NCBI GenBank assembly: GCA_025153775.1
Contig: JAOALC010000003.1
Span: forward strand, 372,001 to 436,000
Direction of reading: 5' to 3'
DNA: 64,000 bases
From: SAR92 clade bacterium H231
Lineage (GTDB): Bacteria > Pseudomonadota > Gammaproteobacteria > Pseudomonadales > Porticoccaceae
Positions 28,843 to 37,890 of the stretch are shown here, piece after piece; position 1 is the first letter of the stretch, and every line of letters starts with the position of its first letter. The notes under the pieces were generated by a model, which searched no databases, had not been told where the DNA came from, and saw nothing but the letters and a program-made list of their open reading frames with translations. Position numbers and translations under genes: made by a program.

Positions 28843-29451
28843 ATGAGCGATAAACCCAGAGTTGTGTCCGAGCAGCAATGTCCAGAGCATCTGCGAGCCA
28901 ATCGCAGTGCTCTCGCGCAATGGTTTGGGCGCTCTGTGCTCAAACTGTTTGGTTGGCGAGTTGAGGGTCGCATCCCCAATGTGGAGCGGCTGCTGATTAT
29001 TGGCGCGCCCCACACCTCCAACTGGGATTTTGTCTATGCTATGGCCACTATCTTAGGTCTCAATATTCGCCTGCGCTGGTTGGCCAAACATACTATCTTT
29101 AAGCCTGGTGTGCGCTGGTTTATGGAATGGCTGGGCGGTATTCCTATCAACCGTTCCAAGCCCGAGGATGTGGTTGCTAATGTGGCGCGCTACGTTGAGC
29201 GAGAGAGAGGCATAGTGATAGCTCTGGCGCCAGAGGGCACTCGCAAAAGAGTCGATAAGTGGAAAAATGGTTTTCTGCGTATGGCCGAGGCCACTGATTG
29301 CACAATATTTATGATTGGCCTGGATTTTGTGGGCAAGCGAGTTGTGCTGGGTGAGACCTTTGAACCCACAGGTGATCACGAGGCCGATCTTGCTACAATT
29401 ATGGAGCACTACAAGCGCTACAATGGCAAATTTCCCGATCGGGAAACCTAG
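28843..29451 (+). CDS. PlsC-type acyltransferase (second tandem copy)
   Basis: This 202-residue paralogue of the preceding gene keeps both core motifs, APHTSNWDF and LAPEGTRKR, and WLGGIPINR, so both copies look catalytically intact. It shares the N-terminal PEHLRANRSALAQWFGR with its neighbour (PEHLRTNRSVFTRWFGR). The genes are 31 nt apart and probably co-transcribed. Differences cluster after the EGTR motif, which could alter acyl-chain or acceptor choice (inference). Confidence 0.88.
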   Translation: MSDKPRVVSEQQCPEHLRANRSALAQWFGRSVLKLFGWRVEGRIPNVERLLIIGAPHTSNWDFVYAMATILGLNIRLRWLAKHTIFKPGVRWFMEWLGGIPINRSKPEDVVANVARYVERERGIVIALAPEGTRKRVDKWKNGFLRMAEATDCTIFMIGLDFVGKRVVLGETFEPTGDHEADLATIMEHYKRYNGKFPDRET

Positions 29452-29484
29452 TAAAAGCAGTTATATAAGTTAGCGCTTACTATT

Positions 29485-30237
29485 ATGGAAGTTACTACAA
29501 ATACTTATTTTTCTTTAGTTTTCGTGGCTTATTTTGCTGGGCTTATTTCCTCTATTGCCGGCTCTGGTGGCATTTTAACCCTGCCAGCTCTGCTCTGGGC
29601 TGGCCTACCGCCCCTTAATGCATTGGCCACCAATAAGGTACAGAGTTCCCTGGGCACATTGTCATCTGCCTGGAATTTCTTTCGTAAAGGTCATCTGGAT
29701 ATCAAACCCCTTAGATTATCGGTGGCAATGGCCATTGCTGGGTCTGTGATTGGCACATTGGTGGTACAGAGCCTTAACGCTGAGCTGCTGACCAGACTGA
29801 TTCCGTTTCTATTGCTAGCTATAGCCCTATATTTTTTGCTGTCACCCAAAATCAATGATAGCGATCATCCTGAGAGAATCAGCCAGCGCTTGTTTGCCTG
29901 CACTGCCGCGCTAGGTATGGGATTTTATGGAGGATTTTTTGGTCCCGGGATGGGCTCAATTATGCCCTTTCTGTTTGTCTGGTTACTGGGTCATAATCTG
30001 GTCAAAGCGACCGCAGAAACCAAGTTGATGATACTGGCGGTCAATGGTACCTCGGCACTGATCTTTGTGTTTAGCGGTTATGTTGTCTGGTCCCTCGCTA
30101 TTGCCATGTCTGTCGCCCAAGTATTTGGTGCTCGAATGGGCTCTAATTTAGTTATGAAGCGCGGCTCAGGCTTTGTTCAGCCTATTATTACTGGAGTTAC
30201 ACTGTTAATGGCCATCAAGCTTTTGTGGTTTCCATAG
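29485..30237 (+). CDS. TSUP/TauE-SafE family membrane transporter
   Basis: A 250-residue inner-membrane protein with about eight helices. It has the TSUP repeat pattern: GLISSIAGSGGILTLPALLW with NALATNKVQSSLGTLSSAWN in the first half, and GFYGGFFGPGMGSIMPFLFV with KATAETKLMILAVNGTSAL in the second. The family moves sulfite, sulfoacetate or other anions; the substrate cannot be assigned. Its stop TAG overlaps the likely GTG start of the next gene. Confidence 0.88.
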   Translation: MEVTTNTYFSLVFVAYFAGLISSIAGSGGILTLPALLWAGLPPLNALATNKVQSSLGTLSSAWNFFRKGHLDIKPLRLSVAMAIAGSVIGTLVVQSLNAELLTRLIPFLLLAIALYFLLSPKINDSDHPERISQRLFACTAALGMGFYGGFFGPGMGSIMPFLFVWLLGHNLVKATAETKLMILAVNGTSALIFVFSGYVVWSLAIAMSVAQVFGARMGSNLVMKRGSGFVQPIITGVTLLMAIKLLWFP

Positions 30238-30587
30238 TGGATTTCCTGATCACAGTGGCGTTGAGTTTTGGCCTTATTGTGCTGGCGCTGCTGGTATTTC
30301 GCTATGTGGGAATGCCTATCTACAGAGTGGAGGCCATTAACATTCAGATACTGCTAGAGTCTGTGCTCAACAATACTGCAACCACCGCCGACTGGGATGT
30401 GTTTATAGGTATGCGTATTCACCAGAGCCCTGAACTGGATGAAATTAGACAGCAATGTGCTATGTTAGCGGAAACTGAAATGATCGAACGCAATGGCAAG
30501 TTGGTATTTTCCGAAAGGGGTCTCACCCAGCTCAGAGAGATATTGGCCAGCCTGAGCGAACAAACAGACAGCGGAGCGCAGCAATGA
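30237..30587 (+). CDS. Small membrane-anchored protein of unknown function
   Basis: A 116-residue protein I do not recognise. It has one N-terminal membrane helix (FLITVALSFGLIVLALLVF), then a soluble region with DWDVFIGMRIHQSPELDEIR and a C-terminal helix. The GTG at 30237 overlaps the upstream stop (TAGTG) and is preferred over GTG 30225. Its end overlaps the AI-2E transporter start (ATGA at 30584), so the three genes are translationally coupled. A role with one of these transporters is possible but not shown. Confidence 0.75.
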   Translation: MDFLITVALSFGLIVLALLVFRYVGMPIYRVEAINIQILLESVLNNTATTADWDVFIGMRIHQSPELDEIRQQCAMLAETEMIERNGKLVFSERGLTQLREILASLSEQTDSGAQQ

Positions 30588-31624
30588 TTGAGAAAACGTC
30601 CCCCATAGCTAGATTTTTGGTGGTTTCTGCTGCCTTTGTGGTGGTGGTCTCAGGGTTGAAAATGGCGGGCCCGCTGCTAGTCCCTTTTTTGCTGGCCGTG
30701 TTTATTGCCATGATAGTTTCTCCATTGCTGGCCTGGCTGAAAAATCGTCGGGTTCCCGGTGGTCTAGCTATTATGCTGGTGATAGTGCTGGTGTTGCTGG
30801 TGGGGCTGTTGCTGGCGGCTCTAATTGGCTCATCTCTGGACAGTTTCCGTCAGGATATTCCGCTGTACTCAGACAAGCTGTCGGCAATGAGCACCTCTGT
30901 GCAGCAATGGCTGAGTCAGCGCGGTGTACAAATTGATGCCGAGCAGTGGCAGAGCAGTTTTGATCCCGGCGCGGTAATGAAAATGGTCGGCAGTACCCTG
31001 GCCTCATTTGGCAATGTAATGACCAATGCGGTGATGATTCTGCTGACGGTAATTTTTATTCTTGCGGAGAATATGGGCTTTGGCGAGAAGCTGCGGCTGG
31101 CCCGCGGTGCTGAGACCTCTCAGGAGTGGCTGGTTCAGTTTTCCAATAGCGTGCACAGCTATCTTGGCATCAAGGCTGGAATAAGCCTGGTAACTGGCTT
31201 ATTAATCTTTATCTGGTTGAGTATCCTAGGTGTGGATTACGCCGTGCTCTGGGGGCTGCTGGCCTTTCTATTGAATTTTGTCCCCACAGTGGGTTCGTTT
31301 ATTGCCGCTGTGCCCGCGGTGCTGCTGGCTGTGGTGCAGCTGGGTCCATTGCATGCCGGCCTTACCCTGGCGGGTTTTGTGGTGGTAAATCTGGTGATGG
31401 GCAATATGATTGAACCCCGCTGGATGGGCCGCGGGCTCAACCTGTCGCCACTGGTGGTATTTGTCTCATTGGTACTCTGGGGCTGGGTGCTTGGCCCTGT
31501 GGGCATGCTGCTGTCGATTCCCCTGACCATTATGATCAAGATTGCTCTTGAGAGTCAGGATGAGACTCGCTGGATCAGTATTATGCTGGGCGCAGCTGAC
31601 AGCCCCACCCAGGATAAACACTGA
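30584..31624 (+). CDS. AI-2E/PerM family membrane protein
   Basis: A 346-residue polytopic protein with the AI-2E transporter family features: an N-terminal pair of helices around GPLLVPFLLAVFIAMIVSPL, a soluble middle region, and a C-terminal core with GVDYAVLWGLLAFLLNFVPTVGS and VMGNMIEPRWMGRGLNLSPL. The family includes PerM, autoinducer-2 exporters and sodium/proton antiporters, so substrate assignment would be guesswork. It closes the three-gene operon that starts at 29485. Confidence 0.88.
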   Translation: MIEKTSPIARFLVVSAAFVVVVSGLKMAGPLLVPFLLAVFIAMIVSPLLAWLKNRRVPGGLAIMLVIVLVLLVGLLLAALIGSSLDSFRQDIPLYSDKLSAMSTSVQQWLSQRGVQIDAEQWQSSFDPGAVMKMVGSTLASFGNVMTNAVMILLTVIFILAENMGFGEKLRLARGAETSQEWLVQFSNSVHSYLGIKAGISLVTGLLIFIWLSILGVDYAVLWGLLAFLLNFVPTVGSFIAAVPAVLLAVVQLGPLHAGLTLAGFVVVNLVMGNMIEPRWMGRGLNLSPLVVFVSLVLWGWVLGPVGMLLSIPLTIMIKIALESQDETRWISIMLGAADSPTQDKH

Positions 31625-31683
31625 TCCGAGCCCCGCTGTAACCTATTTTCTAAGACTCCACAGCCGACCAGCTCCTTTTAGGC

Positions 31684-31699
31684 TGTGATTAATATCACA
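31684..31699. promoter_or_regulatory. Perfect CRP/Vfr-type operator upstream of the pilus operon
   Basis: TGTGATTAATATCACA is an exact TGTGA-N6-TCACA palindrome, the CRP/Vfr consensus. It lies 94 nt before the fimT start. A possible promoter at 31702-31729 would put its centre near -44, close to a class II activator position. In pseudomonads Vfr is known to influence type IV pili and twitching. Binding is inferred from sequence only. Confidence 0.7.
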
Positions 31700-31701
31700 G
31701 T

Positions 31702-31729
31702 TTGTAACTACCCCTATTGCTACTATTCT
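31702..31729 (+). promoter_or_regulatory. Candidate promoter of the fimT-pilE operon
   Basis: TTGTAA (31702-31707) and TATTCT (31724-31729) are separated by 16 bp, directly downstream of the CRP-like palindrome. The -10 box is weak, which would suit an activator-dependent promoter. The call depends on proximity to the operator. Confidence 0.4.
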
Positions 31730-31793
31730 GCGACCTCTGGCTTGGCGGCCAGTGGAATCGGTGAGTACATACATAGGATGTAAGGTTACAGCA

Positions 31794-32321
31794 ATGGATT
31801 CCTGTCTCAGAATCAGAGTTTGCAACGGTTTTTCCTTAATAGAACTGTTGGTAACTATATCAATATTGGCAGTGCTGCTAAGCATAGGCCTGCCCTCGCT
31901 AGTCACCTTTATTAATAATAATCGAATCACCACCCAGGCCAACGATTTGGTCTACAGCCTTCATATGGCTCGCAGCGAGGCGATTAAACGTGGCGCACGG
32001 ACACAGGTTGCGGCAGTTAACGGCAGCTGGAGCAATGGCTGGCGCGTTCAGGCCGACACCAATGATGATGGAGACTATCTGGATGTTGCAGATATTCTTC
32101 TGCATTGGGAGCCTCTTGCCGGAGGCAGTACATTGGCTGCGGTGGCCACCAACGCTCCCAGTAATAGCGTTATTAGCTTTAGTTCTCGCGGTTCTGTAGT
32201 GCCAAGAAATGCCTCGTTTGTGCTTACTTTGACGCCAGCGGACTGCGATAACACAGAGTCGCGAATTATCTCGATTCAGCCCTCAGGCCGGCCACAAATA
32301 GCCAGAGGAGACTGCAGTTGA
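31794..32321 (+). CDS. fimT: Type IV pilus minor pilin, FimT/FimU (GspH) family
   Basis: A pseudopilin that primes pilus assembly with PilV, PilW, PilX and PilE. Starting at ATG 31794 (AAGG upstream) gives 175 residues. The prepilin peptidase site is NG/FSLIELLVT with Glu at +5, followed by the hydrophobic assembly helix. A GspH-like segment, ANDLVYSLHMARSEAIKRG, follows. An upstream ATG at 31752 makes an unusually long leader and is less likely. It is the first gene of the minor pilin operon. Confidence 0.92.
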   Translation: MDSCLRIRVCNGFSLIELLVTISILAVLLSIGLPSLVTFINNNRITTQANDLVYSLHMARSEAIKRGARTQVAAVNGSWSNGWRVQADTNDDGDYLDVADILLHWEPLAGGSTLAAVATNAPSNSVISFSSRGSVVPRNASFVLTLTPADCDNTESRIISIQPSGRPQIARGDCS

Positions 32322-32767
32322 TAAAACACCAGACACAGCCGGCTAATCAATCTGGCGTCAGCATGATCGAGGTGCTGATTACTATTTTAGTCTCGGTTAT
32401 AGGCCTGTTTAGCGCTATGCAGCTGCAGCTTACGGCAGTTACTAACACCCATAGCTCCTACTTCCGCAGTCAGGCTGCGGTACTTACCAATGGATTGGTC
32501 GACCAGATGCGAGCCAATCCAACTGGTGCCTTAGCGGGCAATTATAATATTAGTCTCAGTGGTTCAGCGCCCTCTGGTTCCAGTGTTGAGGCTACAGATC
32601 TGGCACAGTGGCGAGCAGATCTTGCGACTGCTATGCCCGGTGCAACCAGCTCTGTTGCCTGTGTGGCAGCGACCCGTATCTGTAACCTGGTAGTGCAGTG
32701 GGATGATAGCCGCGGTCTGGAGGGTCAGAGTGCAGAACAATTCAGTCTGACCCTGAGGTTGCCCTGA
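32318..32767 (+). CDS. pilV: Type IV pilus minor pilin PilV
   Basis: A 149-residue minor pilin. The leader ends SG/VSMIEVLITILVSVIGLFS, with Gly -1 and Glu +5 as prepilin peptidase needs. VTNTHSSYFRSQAAVLTNGLVDQMRANP is typical of PilV. The start is TTG at 32318, preceded by AGAGGAG and overlapping the fimT stop by 4 nt. It also touches pilW (TGATG). Confidence 0.92.
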   Translation: MIKHQTQPANQSGVSMIEVLITILVSVIGLFSAMQLQLTAVTNTHSSYFRSQAAVLTNGLVDQMRANPTGALAGNYNISLSGSAPSGSSVEATDLAQWRADLATAMPGATSSVACVAATRICNLVVQWDDSRGLEGQSAEQFSLTLRLP

Positions 32768-33756
32768 TGACCAGGTTGGCAAACCACAACTTTCAAGCCG
32801 GGCTGAGCCTGGTGGAGTTTATGGTGGCCATGGCCATTCAGATGATCTTGCTAGCTGGCATGGTCTATGTGTATGGCGGCAGCAGGGCAATGTTTACCGT
32901 TAACCAGGAGCTGTCGCGGGTGCAGGAAAATGGCCGCTACGCCACAGATATGCTGCTCTATGATATCCGCATGGCCGGGTTTGCCGGTTGCCGCAATATC
33001 GGCGATATCGAACCCAATATTATCGCCAATTCGCCACCTGTATTTAGCGTACTCACCGATAGTTTAACTGTCTTTGAAAATGGCGCCGGTTGGACCAACC
33101 CAACGGCGATCGCCCGGGTAGCGGGCAGCGACGTGATTACCCTGCAGTCCACACAGGGCGCAGGCATGCAACTGACCGGCAATATGGCTGCTGACAATGC
33201 CAATATTCAGGTGGCAAGCAATCCAGACGGCCTCGAGGCCAACGATTTAGTGCTTATTTCTGACTGTTCCAAAGCCGACTTATTTCGTGCCACCGGAGTC
33301 TCTGAGTCCAGCGGCACTGTGACTATTACCCACGCCAACAGCACCAATATCAGCAACCGTCTCTCGAAAGCCTATCAGAGCGATGCTCAGATTATGTCCT
33401 TTGATGCCCATACCTACTTTATAGGCACAGATAGCAATGGAGAGACTGGGTTTTATCAGTATTCATTTAACAATAGCAGCGCTGTGTTGCTGGCTCAGGG
33501 CGTGGAAGACATGCAGCTTATGCTGGCTGAGGATCTGGGTGGCGATGGTGAGCCAGATACCTATGTCAATGCAACTGCCGTCACCGACTGGGAGGCAGTG
33601 ATTGGTGTGCGTGTAGGGCTGCTGATGAGATCAGCGGATCGCGCCGCTACTGAGGCGCGAAATTATAGTTTCGATGGCAGCGAAGCCAATACCAGCAGTG
33701 ACCAGAGATTGCGCAAGGCGTTTTGGAGTTATGCCGCCCTGCGCAACAGGATTTAA
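32767..33756 (+). CDS. pilW: Type IV pilus minor pilin PilW
   Basis: A 329-residue minor pilin. The leader AG/LSLVEFMVAMAIQMILLAGM has Glu +5. The sequence then shows ELSRVQENGRYATDMLLYDIRMAGFAGC, typical of PilW, and a beta-rich C-terminal half. It overlaps the pilV stop by 1 nt and is followed 10 nt later by pilX. Confidence 0.93.
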   Translation: MTRLANHNFQAGLSLVEFMVAMAIQMILLAGMVYVYGGSRAMFTVNQELSRVQENGRYATDMLLYDIRMAGFAGCRNIGDIEPNIIANSPPVFSVLTDSLTVFENGAGWTNPTAIARVAGSDVITLQSTQGAGMQLTGNMAADNANIQVASNPDGLEANDLVLISDCSKADLFRATGVSESSGTVTITHANSTNISNRLSKAYQSDAQIMSFDAHTYFIGTDSNGETGFYQYSFNNSSAVLLAQGVEDMQLMLAEDLGGDGEPDTYVNATAVTDWEAVIGVRVGLLMRSADRAATEARNYSFDGSEANTSSDQRLRKAFWSYAALRNRI

Positions 33757-33766
33757 GGGGCTGAAG

Positions 33767-34312
33767 ATGAAATCCAGGCAGTATATTCAATCTAATCAGC
33801 TTGGAGCCGTGTTGGTAACTGCACTTATATATCTTTTGGTGCTCTCTATGCTGGGTATCTCGTCGATGCGCGGCACAGCTATGGAAGAGCGTATGGCCTC
33901 CAATAGCTGGGAGCATTCCCGAGCCTTTCAAGCGGCTGAGTCGGTACTGCTGGATGCAGGGCAGTGGTTCCTGTTTCAGCCCGACCTGATAGATTCCAGC
34001 AGTGATGGCTCAACTGGAGTCTGGGCCTCAGGCTCAGCGGCTCAAAGGGTAGTGAACTCGACTTTTGACTGGTCGACTGAGGGAATAGTCTATGGCGCTA
34101 GTTCGGGCAATAGCTCGGCGCTGTTTGGCGACCTTTATCAGCCACCTAGATATGTTATTGAGGAAGCTGGTTTTGAGCCTTCCGACAATGACCCGGACAC
34201 CTTGGCGAAAAAAACTGGCGTGTTTTATTACAGTGTATCGGCCATAGGCTATGGCCGCTCTGAGGGATCAAGGTCGATCGTGCAAACCACATTAAAGAAG
34301 CACAACAATTGA
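33767..34312 (+). CDS. pilX: Type IV pilus minor pilin PilX
   Basis: The ATG at 33767 (GGGGCTGAAG upstream) gives 181 residues opening MKSRQYIQSNQLGAVLVTAL. The hydrophobic helix has no Glu at +5, as is normal for PilX (GspK-like tip pilin). The motif GTAMEERMASNSWEHSRAFQAAES is the PilX signature. A longer frame starting at 33674 overlaps pilW and has no leader-like start, so it is not used. Confidence 0.92.
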   Translation: MKSRQYIQSNQLGAVLVTALIYLLVLSMLGISSMRGTAMEERMASNSWEHSRAFQAAESVLLDAGQWFLFQPDLIDSSSDGSTGVWASGSAAQRVVNSTFDWSTEGIVYGASSGNSSALFGDLYQPPRYVIEEAGFEPSDNDPDTLAKKTGVFYYSVSAIGYGRSEGSRSIVQTTLKKHNN

Positions 34313-34324
34313 GGCAGGGAAGTC

Positions 34325-37300
34325 ATGAATAATCGATTTATTGATGTTTTCAATATTGTTGCCGGGGCACTGCTGTGGGCTCTGACCAGCTTAACAGCCT
34401 ATGGTGCCGAGTATGATTTAAGTGATACGCCGCTATTCACCCTAGCTGGTGTAGACCCCAATATTGTATTAACCATGGACGACTCAGGCAGCATGGCCTG
34501 GTCATTTATGCCCACCAGCGTGGGTAACTACCCCTCGAGCAAACGGGCCAAGTCGGCGGCCTACAATAAAATCTACTACAACCCGGAAGTGGTCTATGAC
34601 CCGCCAGTGGATGAAGACGGCGTCAGTCTGGGGCACTCGGCTTTTACCGCGGCCTGGGACAATGGGTTTAAAAAGACTGGCAGTGGCAGCTGCACCAGAG
34701 ATCTGTCCAGCGACTTCAGACCAAGCTGGGGCGGTATTAATCAGAACCACTGTGGTTCCAGTAATTATTCGGACGGCTTTTACAATCGCTACGCCAGTTC
34801 ATCTTCAGAACCTGCCTATTATTATGTGTTTGATAATAGCCGCAGCGGCTGCAATGGCTCGGTAACTGATGATGACTGCTACAGCAAGGTGGTGGTCAGC
34901 TCTACATCGGGCCAGGGAGAGACGGTGGACGAGAGGCAAAATTTTGCCAATTGGTACTCCTATTACCGCAAGCGTGTCTATGTGACAAAAACTGCAGCCA
35001 CTCTGGCATTTGAGCGGTTTAACTCTAATATTCGTGTGGGTTATCAGCGTATTAATAACAGCACATTTAATGGTGTGCGAAAATTTTCTGGCACCACTAG
35101 AGAGAACTTTTTTGACTGGCTACACGGGCTGCCCGCCAGCGGCGGCACGCCATTACTCAGCGCTATGGATAAGGCAGGTGACTATTTCGAAGGTGCCAGT
35201 CCCTACCGTGATGACCCCACCGACAGCTCCTCTACCGAGCGCTCCTGCCGTCAGAATTTCCATATTATGATGACTGATGGTGAGTGGAATAGCGGCTCAC
35301 CCTCGGGTTTTGGCAATGTGGATAACAGTAGCCAGACTATCCCTAGCAATGATTATGGGGTCTCGGGCTATGTGCCCAGAGCGCCTTTTAAAGATAATAA
35401 CTCTACTTATCTGGCTGATATTGCCTTTAGATACTGGCACAAGGACCTGCGTCCGGGTCAAACTAATAATGTGCCGGTCAATATCAGTGATCTGTCGTCG
35501 GATATAGATGGCGACGGGGACGCAGACAACAGTGATATTTTCTGGAATCCCAAAAATGACCCGGCCGACTGGCAGCATATGGTCAATTTTATGATTGGTC
35601 TGGGGGTGTCTGGACAGCGCGAGTTTCCCGATGACTACGATGATCTGCTCGATGGCACATTATCCTGGCCCACTGGGGGCGGCACAGCCAAGATAGATGA
35701 TCTGTGGCATGCGTCAATTAACTCCAGGGGAGCCTATCTCTCAGCCCAGGACCCAGAGCAACTGGTCAGCGCCTTTACCGATGTGATCAACTCTGTGCTG
35801 GACCGCACCGGCTCCTTTGCTACCGCTGCCCTTAACTCGGGAACTATCTCCTCGGATACGGCATTATTTTTTGCGCGCTTTACCACCAATGATTGGATTG
35901 GCAATCTGATTGCCCAGCCTATTTCCGATGGCACTAACTGTGGTCCCGTGGCTCTAGGTAATATCTGTCCATCGGCCTGGGATGCCGCCTGTACACTAAC
36001 CGGTGGCTTCTGTTCGGAACTGGGCAAAAAGGTCGGCAAAACCAAGCCCGGCGACCGAGTTATTATTTCCAGAGACGAGGACAACAACCCCATTGCATTC
36101 CGCTGGGCATCCCTTAAGGTCGGGGGAACTCAGAGGGCTTCCTTGAAGCAGCCATTTAACAGTTTGGGTAGTGCGCGGCTGAATTATCTGCGCGGTGCCC
36201 GCGGCAAGGAAATCGCTAAGGGCAATGGTGGTATCTTCCGCAATCGCAAGTCGGTGCTGGGGGATATTATCTCCTCTGTGCCCACCTATGTAGGGCCGCC
36301 AGAACGGTTCTATTTTTCTACCAGTGATTTTGCTGAGGGAGATAGCTACGCAGCCTTTAAAACCAGTTATCAAAGTCGAGTACCTATGGTCTATGTGGGC
36401 TCCAATGGCGGCATGATCCATGGCTTTCAGACCTCCAATGGCCGGGAAAAACTGGCCTATGTGCCCCTGGCCATATTCGATAATCTATGGGAACTGTCGC
36501 TTCCAGACTACAGCCATAGAAACTTTGTCGATGGGCCCATTGCGGAGAACGATGTCTATTACGGCGGCGCCTGGCACAGCTTGTTAGTCTCTGGTCTTGG
36601 TACTGGCGGTCAGGCCTATCTGGCCCTGGATATCACAGATCCCAGCGCCTTTGCCGAGGCCAATGCAGGTTCCATTGCTCGCTGGGAGTTTAGTCACAGT
36701 GATGACTCAGATTTGGGCTATACCTTTTCAGAGCCTAGTCTGGTGCGTCTTGCCAATGGCAAATGGGGCGTCATTGTAGGCAATGGCATAAACTCAACCG
36801 AGCCAGATGGCAGTGCTAGCAGCACCGGCAATGCAGTCATCTTTATTCTGGATGCGGAAACCGGCGCTGTAATTAAGAAATTGGATACCAAACAGGGCAC
36901 AGCTGATGACCCCCTAGGGCTGGGTCGCCCCAACGGCATTATAGGCACGGCGGTGGTAGATCAGAATGGTGACTTTATTGTCGACCGGGTCTATGCCGGA
37001 GATTTATTTGGCAATATCTGGTCCTTCGATCTGTCCAGCAGCAACACCGGTTCCTGGGGCAGTGACTACGGTTCGTCCAGTAATCCCCAACCATTATTTG
37101 TGGCCGAGGTCTCTGGCGTTCGCCAGCCAATCACCTCCGACCTAAAGGTTAAGAGCCATCCTTCTGCTGCCGGTTATTTAATCTATTTTGGCACTGGCAA
37201 GTATCTGGGTAAAAGCGACCTCAACGACCTTAGCCAACAGACTTTTTATGCTATTTGGGATCGGGCAACCAATGGTGCCAATGGCTTCAACCGCGACAGG

Positions 37301-37861
37301 TTGCAGGAGCAAACCATCACCACCCATGCCGCACCGGCCTCTGATCTGCGAGCGCGGGTAGTCAGTGAAACTCCCATTGTCTGGGACGACGGCAGCAACC
37401 CTGTAAAAGCAGAGGAAAAACTGGGCTGGTATATAGATTTGCCAGAGTCTGGTGAGCGAGTGCACCAGGCACCCACACTGCGCGATGGGCGGGTTATTTT
37501 TGTTACCGTCACGCCGGCCAGTGACCCCTGCGCTGGCGAGGGCACCAGCTGGCTAATGGAAGTTGATGGCACCAACGGTGGCCGTCTGAACGAATCGGTG
37601 TTTGATTTTAACAAAGACCGCTCCTTCGATGATGGAGACCTTATTAATGTGGGCGATATAGATGGCGACGGAGAGGACGATATGCTCCATGGCTCAGGTA
37701 TCCAGCGGATTAATGCAGGTATTCTCTCTCGCCCCGGCATTATCAATCACCCGGATGGGCGCACTGAATCAAAATATGTCACCACCTCAAAAGGTAAGGT
37801 CGAGTCCATTCTTGAGGACTCTGGCCGCAATCGCCAGACGCCCTGGCGGGAAATACGCTAA
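34325..37861 (+). CDS. pilY1: Type IV pilus tip adhesin/biogenesis factor PilY1
   Basis: A 1178-residue exported protein at the pilus tip that supports assembly, adhesion and surface sensing. A signal peptide ends near AYGAEYD. The N-terminal half has a von Willebrand A-like site, MDDSGSM at residues 51-57 (MIDAS DxSxS), and a calcium-loop-like stretch, DIDGDGDADNSD. The C-terminal half is the conserved PilY1 beta-propeller. Its calcium loop reads DQNGDFIVDRVYAGDLFGNI, with another acidic repeat (DIDGDGEDD) near the end. The operon position between pilX and pilE agrees. Confidence 0.94.
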   Translation: MNNRFIDVFNIVAGALLWALTSLTAYGAEYDLSDTPLFTLAGVDPNIVLTMDDSGSMAWSFMPTSVGNYPSSKRAKSAAYNKIYYNPEVVYDPPVDEDGVSLGHSAFTAAWDNGFKKTGSGSCTRDLSSDFRPSWGGINQNHCGSSNYSDGFYNRYASSSSEPAYYYVFDNSRSGCNGSVTDDDCYSKVVVSSTSGQGETVDERQNFANWYSYYRKRVYVTKTAATLAFERFNSNIRVGYQRINNSTFNGVRKFSGTTRENFFDWLHGLPASGGTPLLSAMDKAGDYFEGASPYRDDPTDSSSTERSCRQNFHIMMTDGEWNSGSPSGFGNVDNSSQTIPSNDYGVSGYVPRAPFKDNNSTYLADIAFRYWHKDLRPGQTNNVPVNISDLSSDIDGDGDADNSDIFWNPKNDPADWQHMVNFMIGLGVSGQREFPDDYDDLLDGTLSWPTGGGTAKIDDLWHASINSRGAYLSAQDPEQLVSAFTDVINSVLDRTGSFATAALNSGTISSDTALFFARFTTNDWIGNLIAQPISDGTNCGPVALGNICPSAWDAACTLTGGFCSELGKKVGKTKPGDRVIISRDEDNNPIAFRWASLKVGGTQRASLKQPFNSLGSARLNYLRGARGKEIAKGNGGIFRNRKSVLGDIISSVPTYVGPPERFYFSTSDFAEGDSYAAFKTSYQSRVPMVYVGSNGGMIHGFQTSNGREKLAYVPLAIFDNLWELSLPDYSHRNFVDGPIAENDVYYGGAWHSLLVSGLGTGGQAYLALDITDPSAFAEANAGSIARWEFSHSDDSDLGYTFSEPSLVRLANGKWGVIVGNGINSTEPDGSASSTGNAVIFILDAETGAVIKKLDTKQGTADDPLGLGRPNGIIGTAVVDQNGDFIVDRVYAGDLFGNIWSFDLSSSNTGSWGSDYGSSSNPQPLFVAEVSGVRQPITSDLKVKSHPSAAGYLIYFGTGKYLGKSDLNDLSQQTFYAIWDRATNGANGFNRDRLQEQTITTHAAPASDLRARVVSETPIVWDDGSNPVKAEEKLGWYIDLPESGERVHQAPTLRDGRVIFVTVTPASDPCAGEGTSWLMEVDGTNGGRLNESVFDFNKDRSFDDGDLINVGDIDGDGEDDMLHGSGIQRINAGILSRPGIINHPDGRTESKYVTTSKGKVESILEDSGRNRQTPWREIR

Positions 37862-37890
37862 TTAATGGATAGATTGCGAGGAATAGCCCA

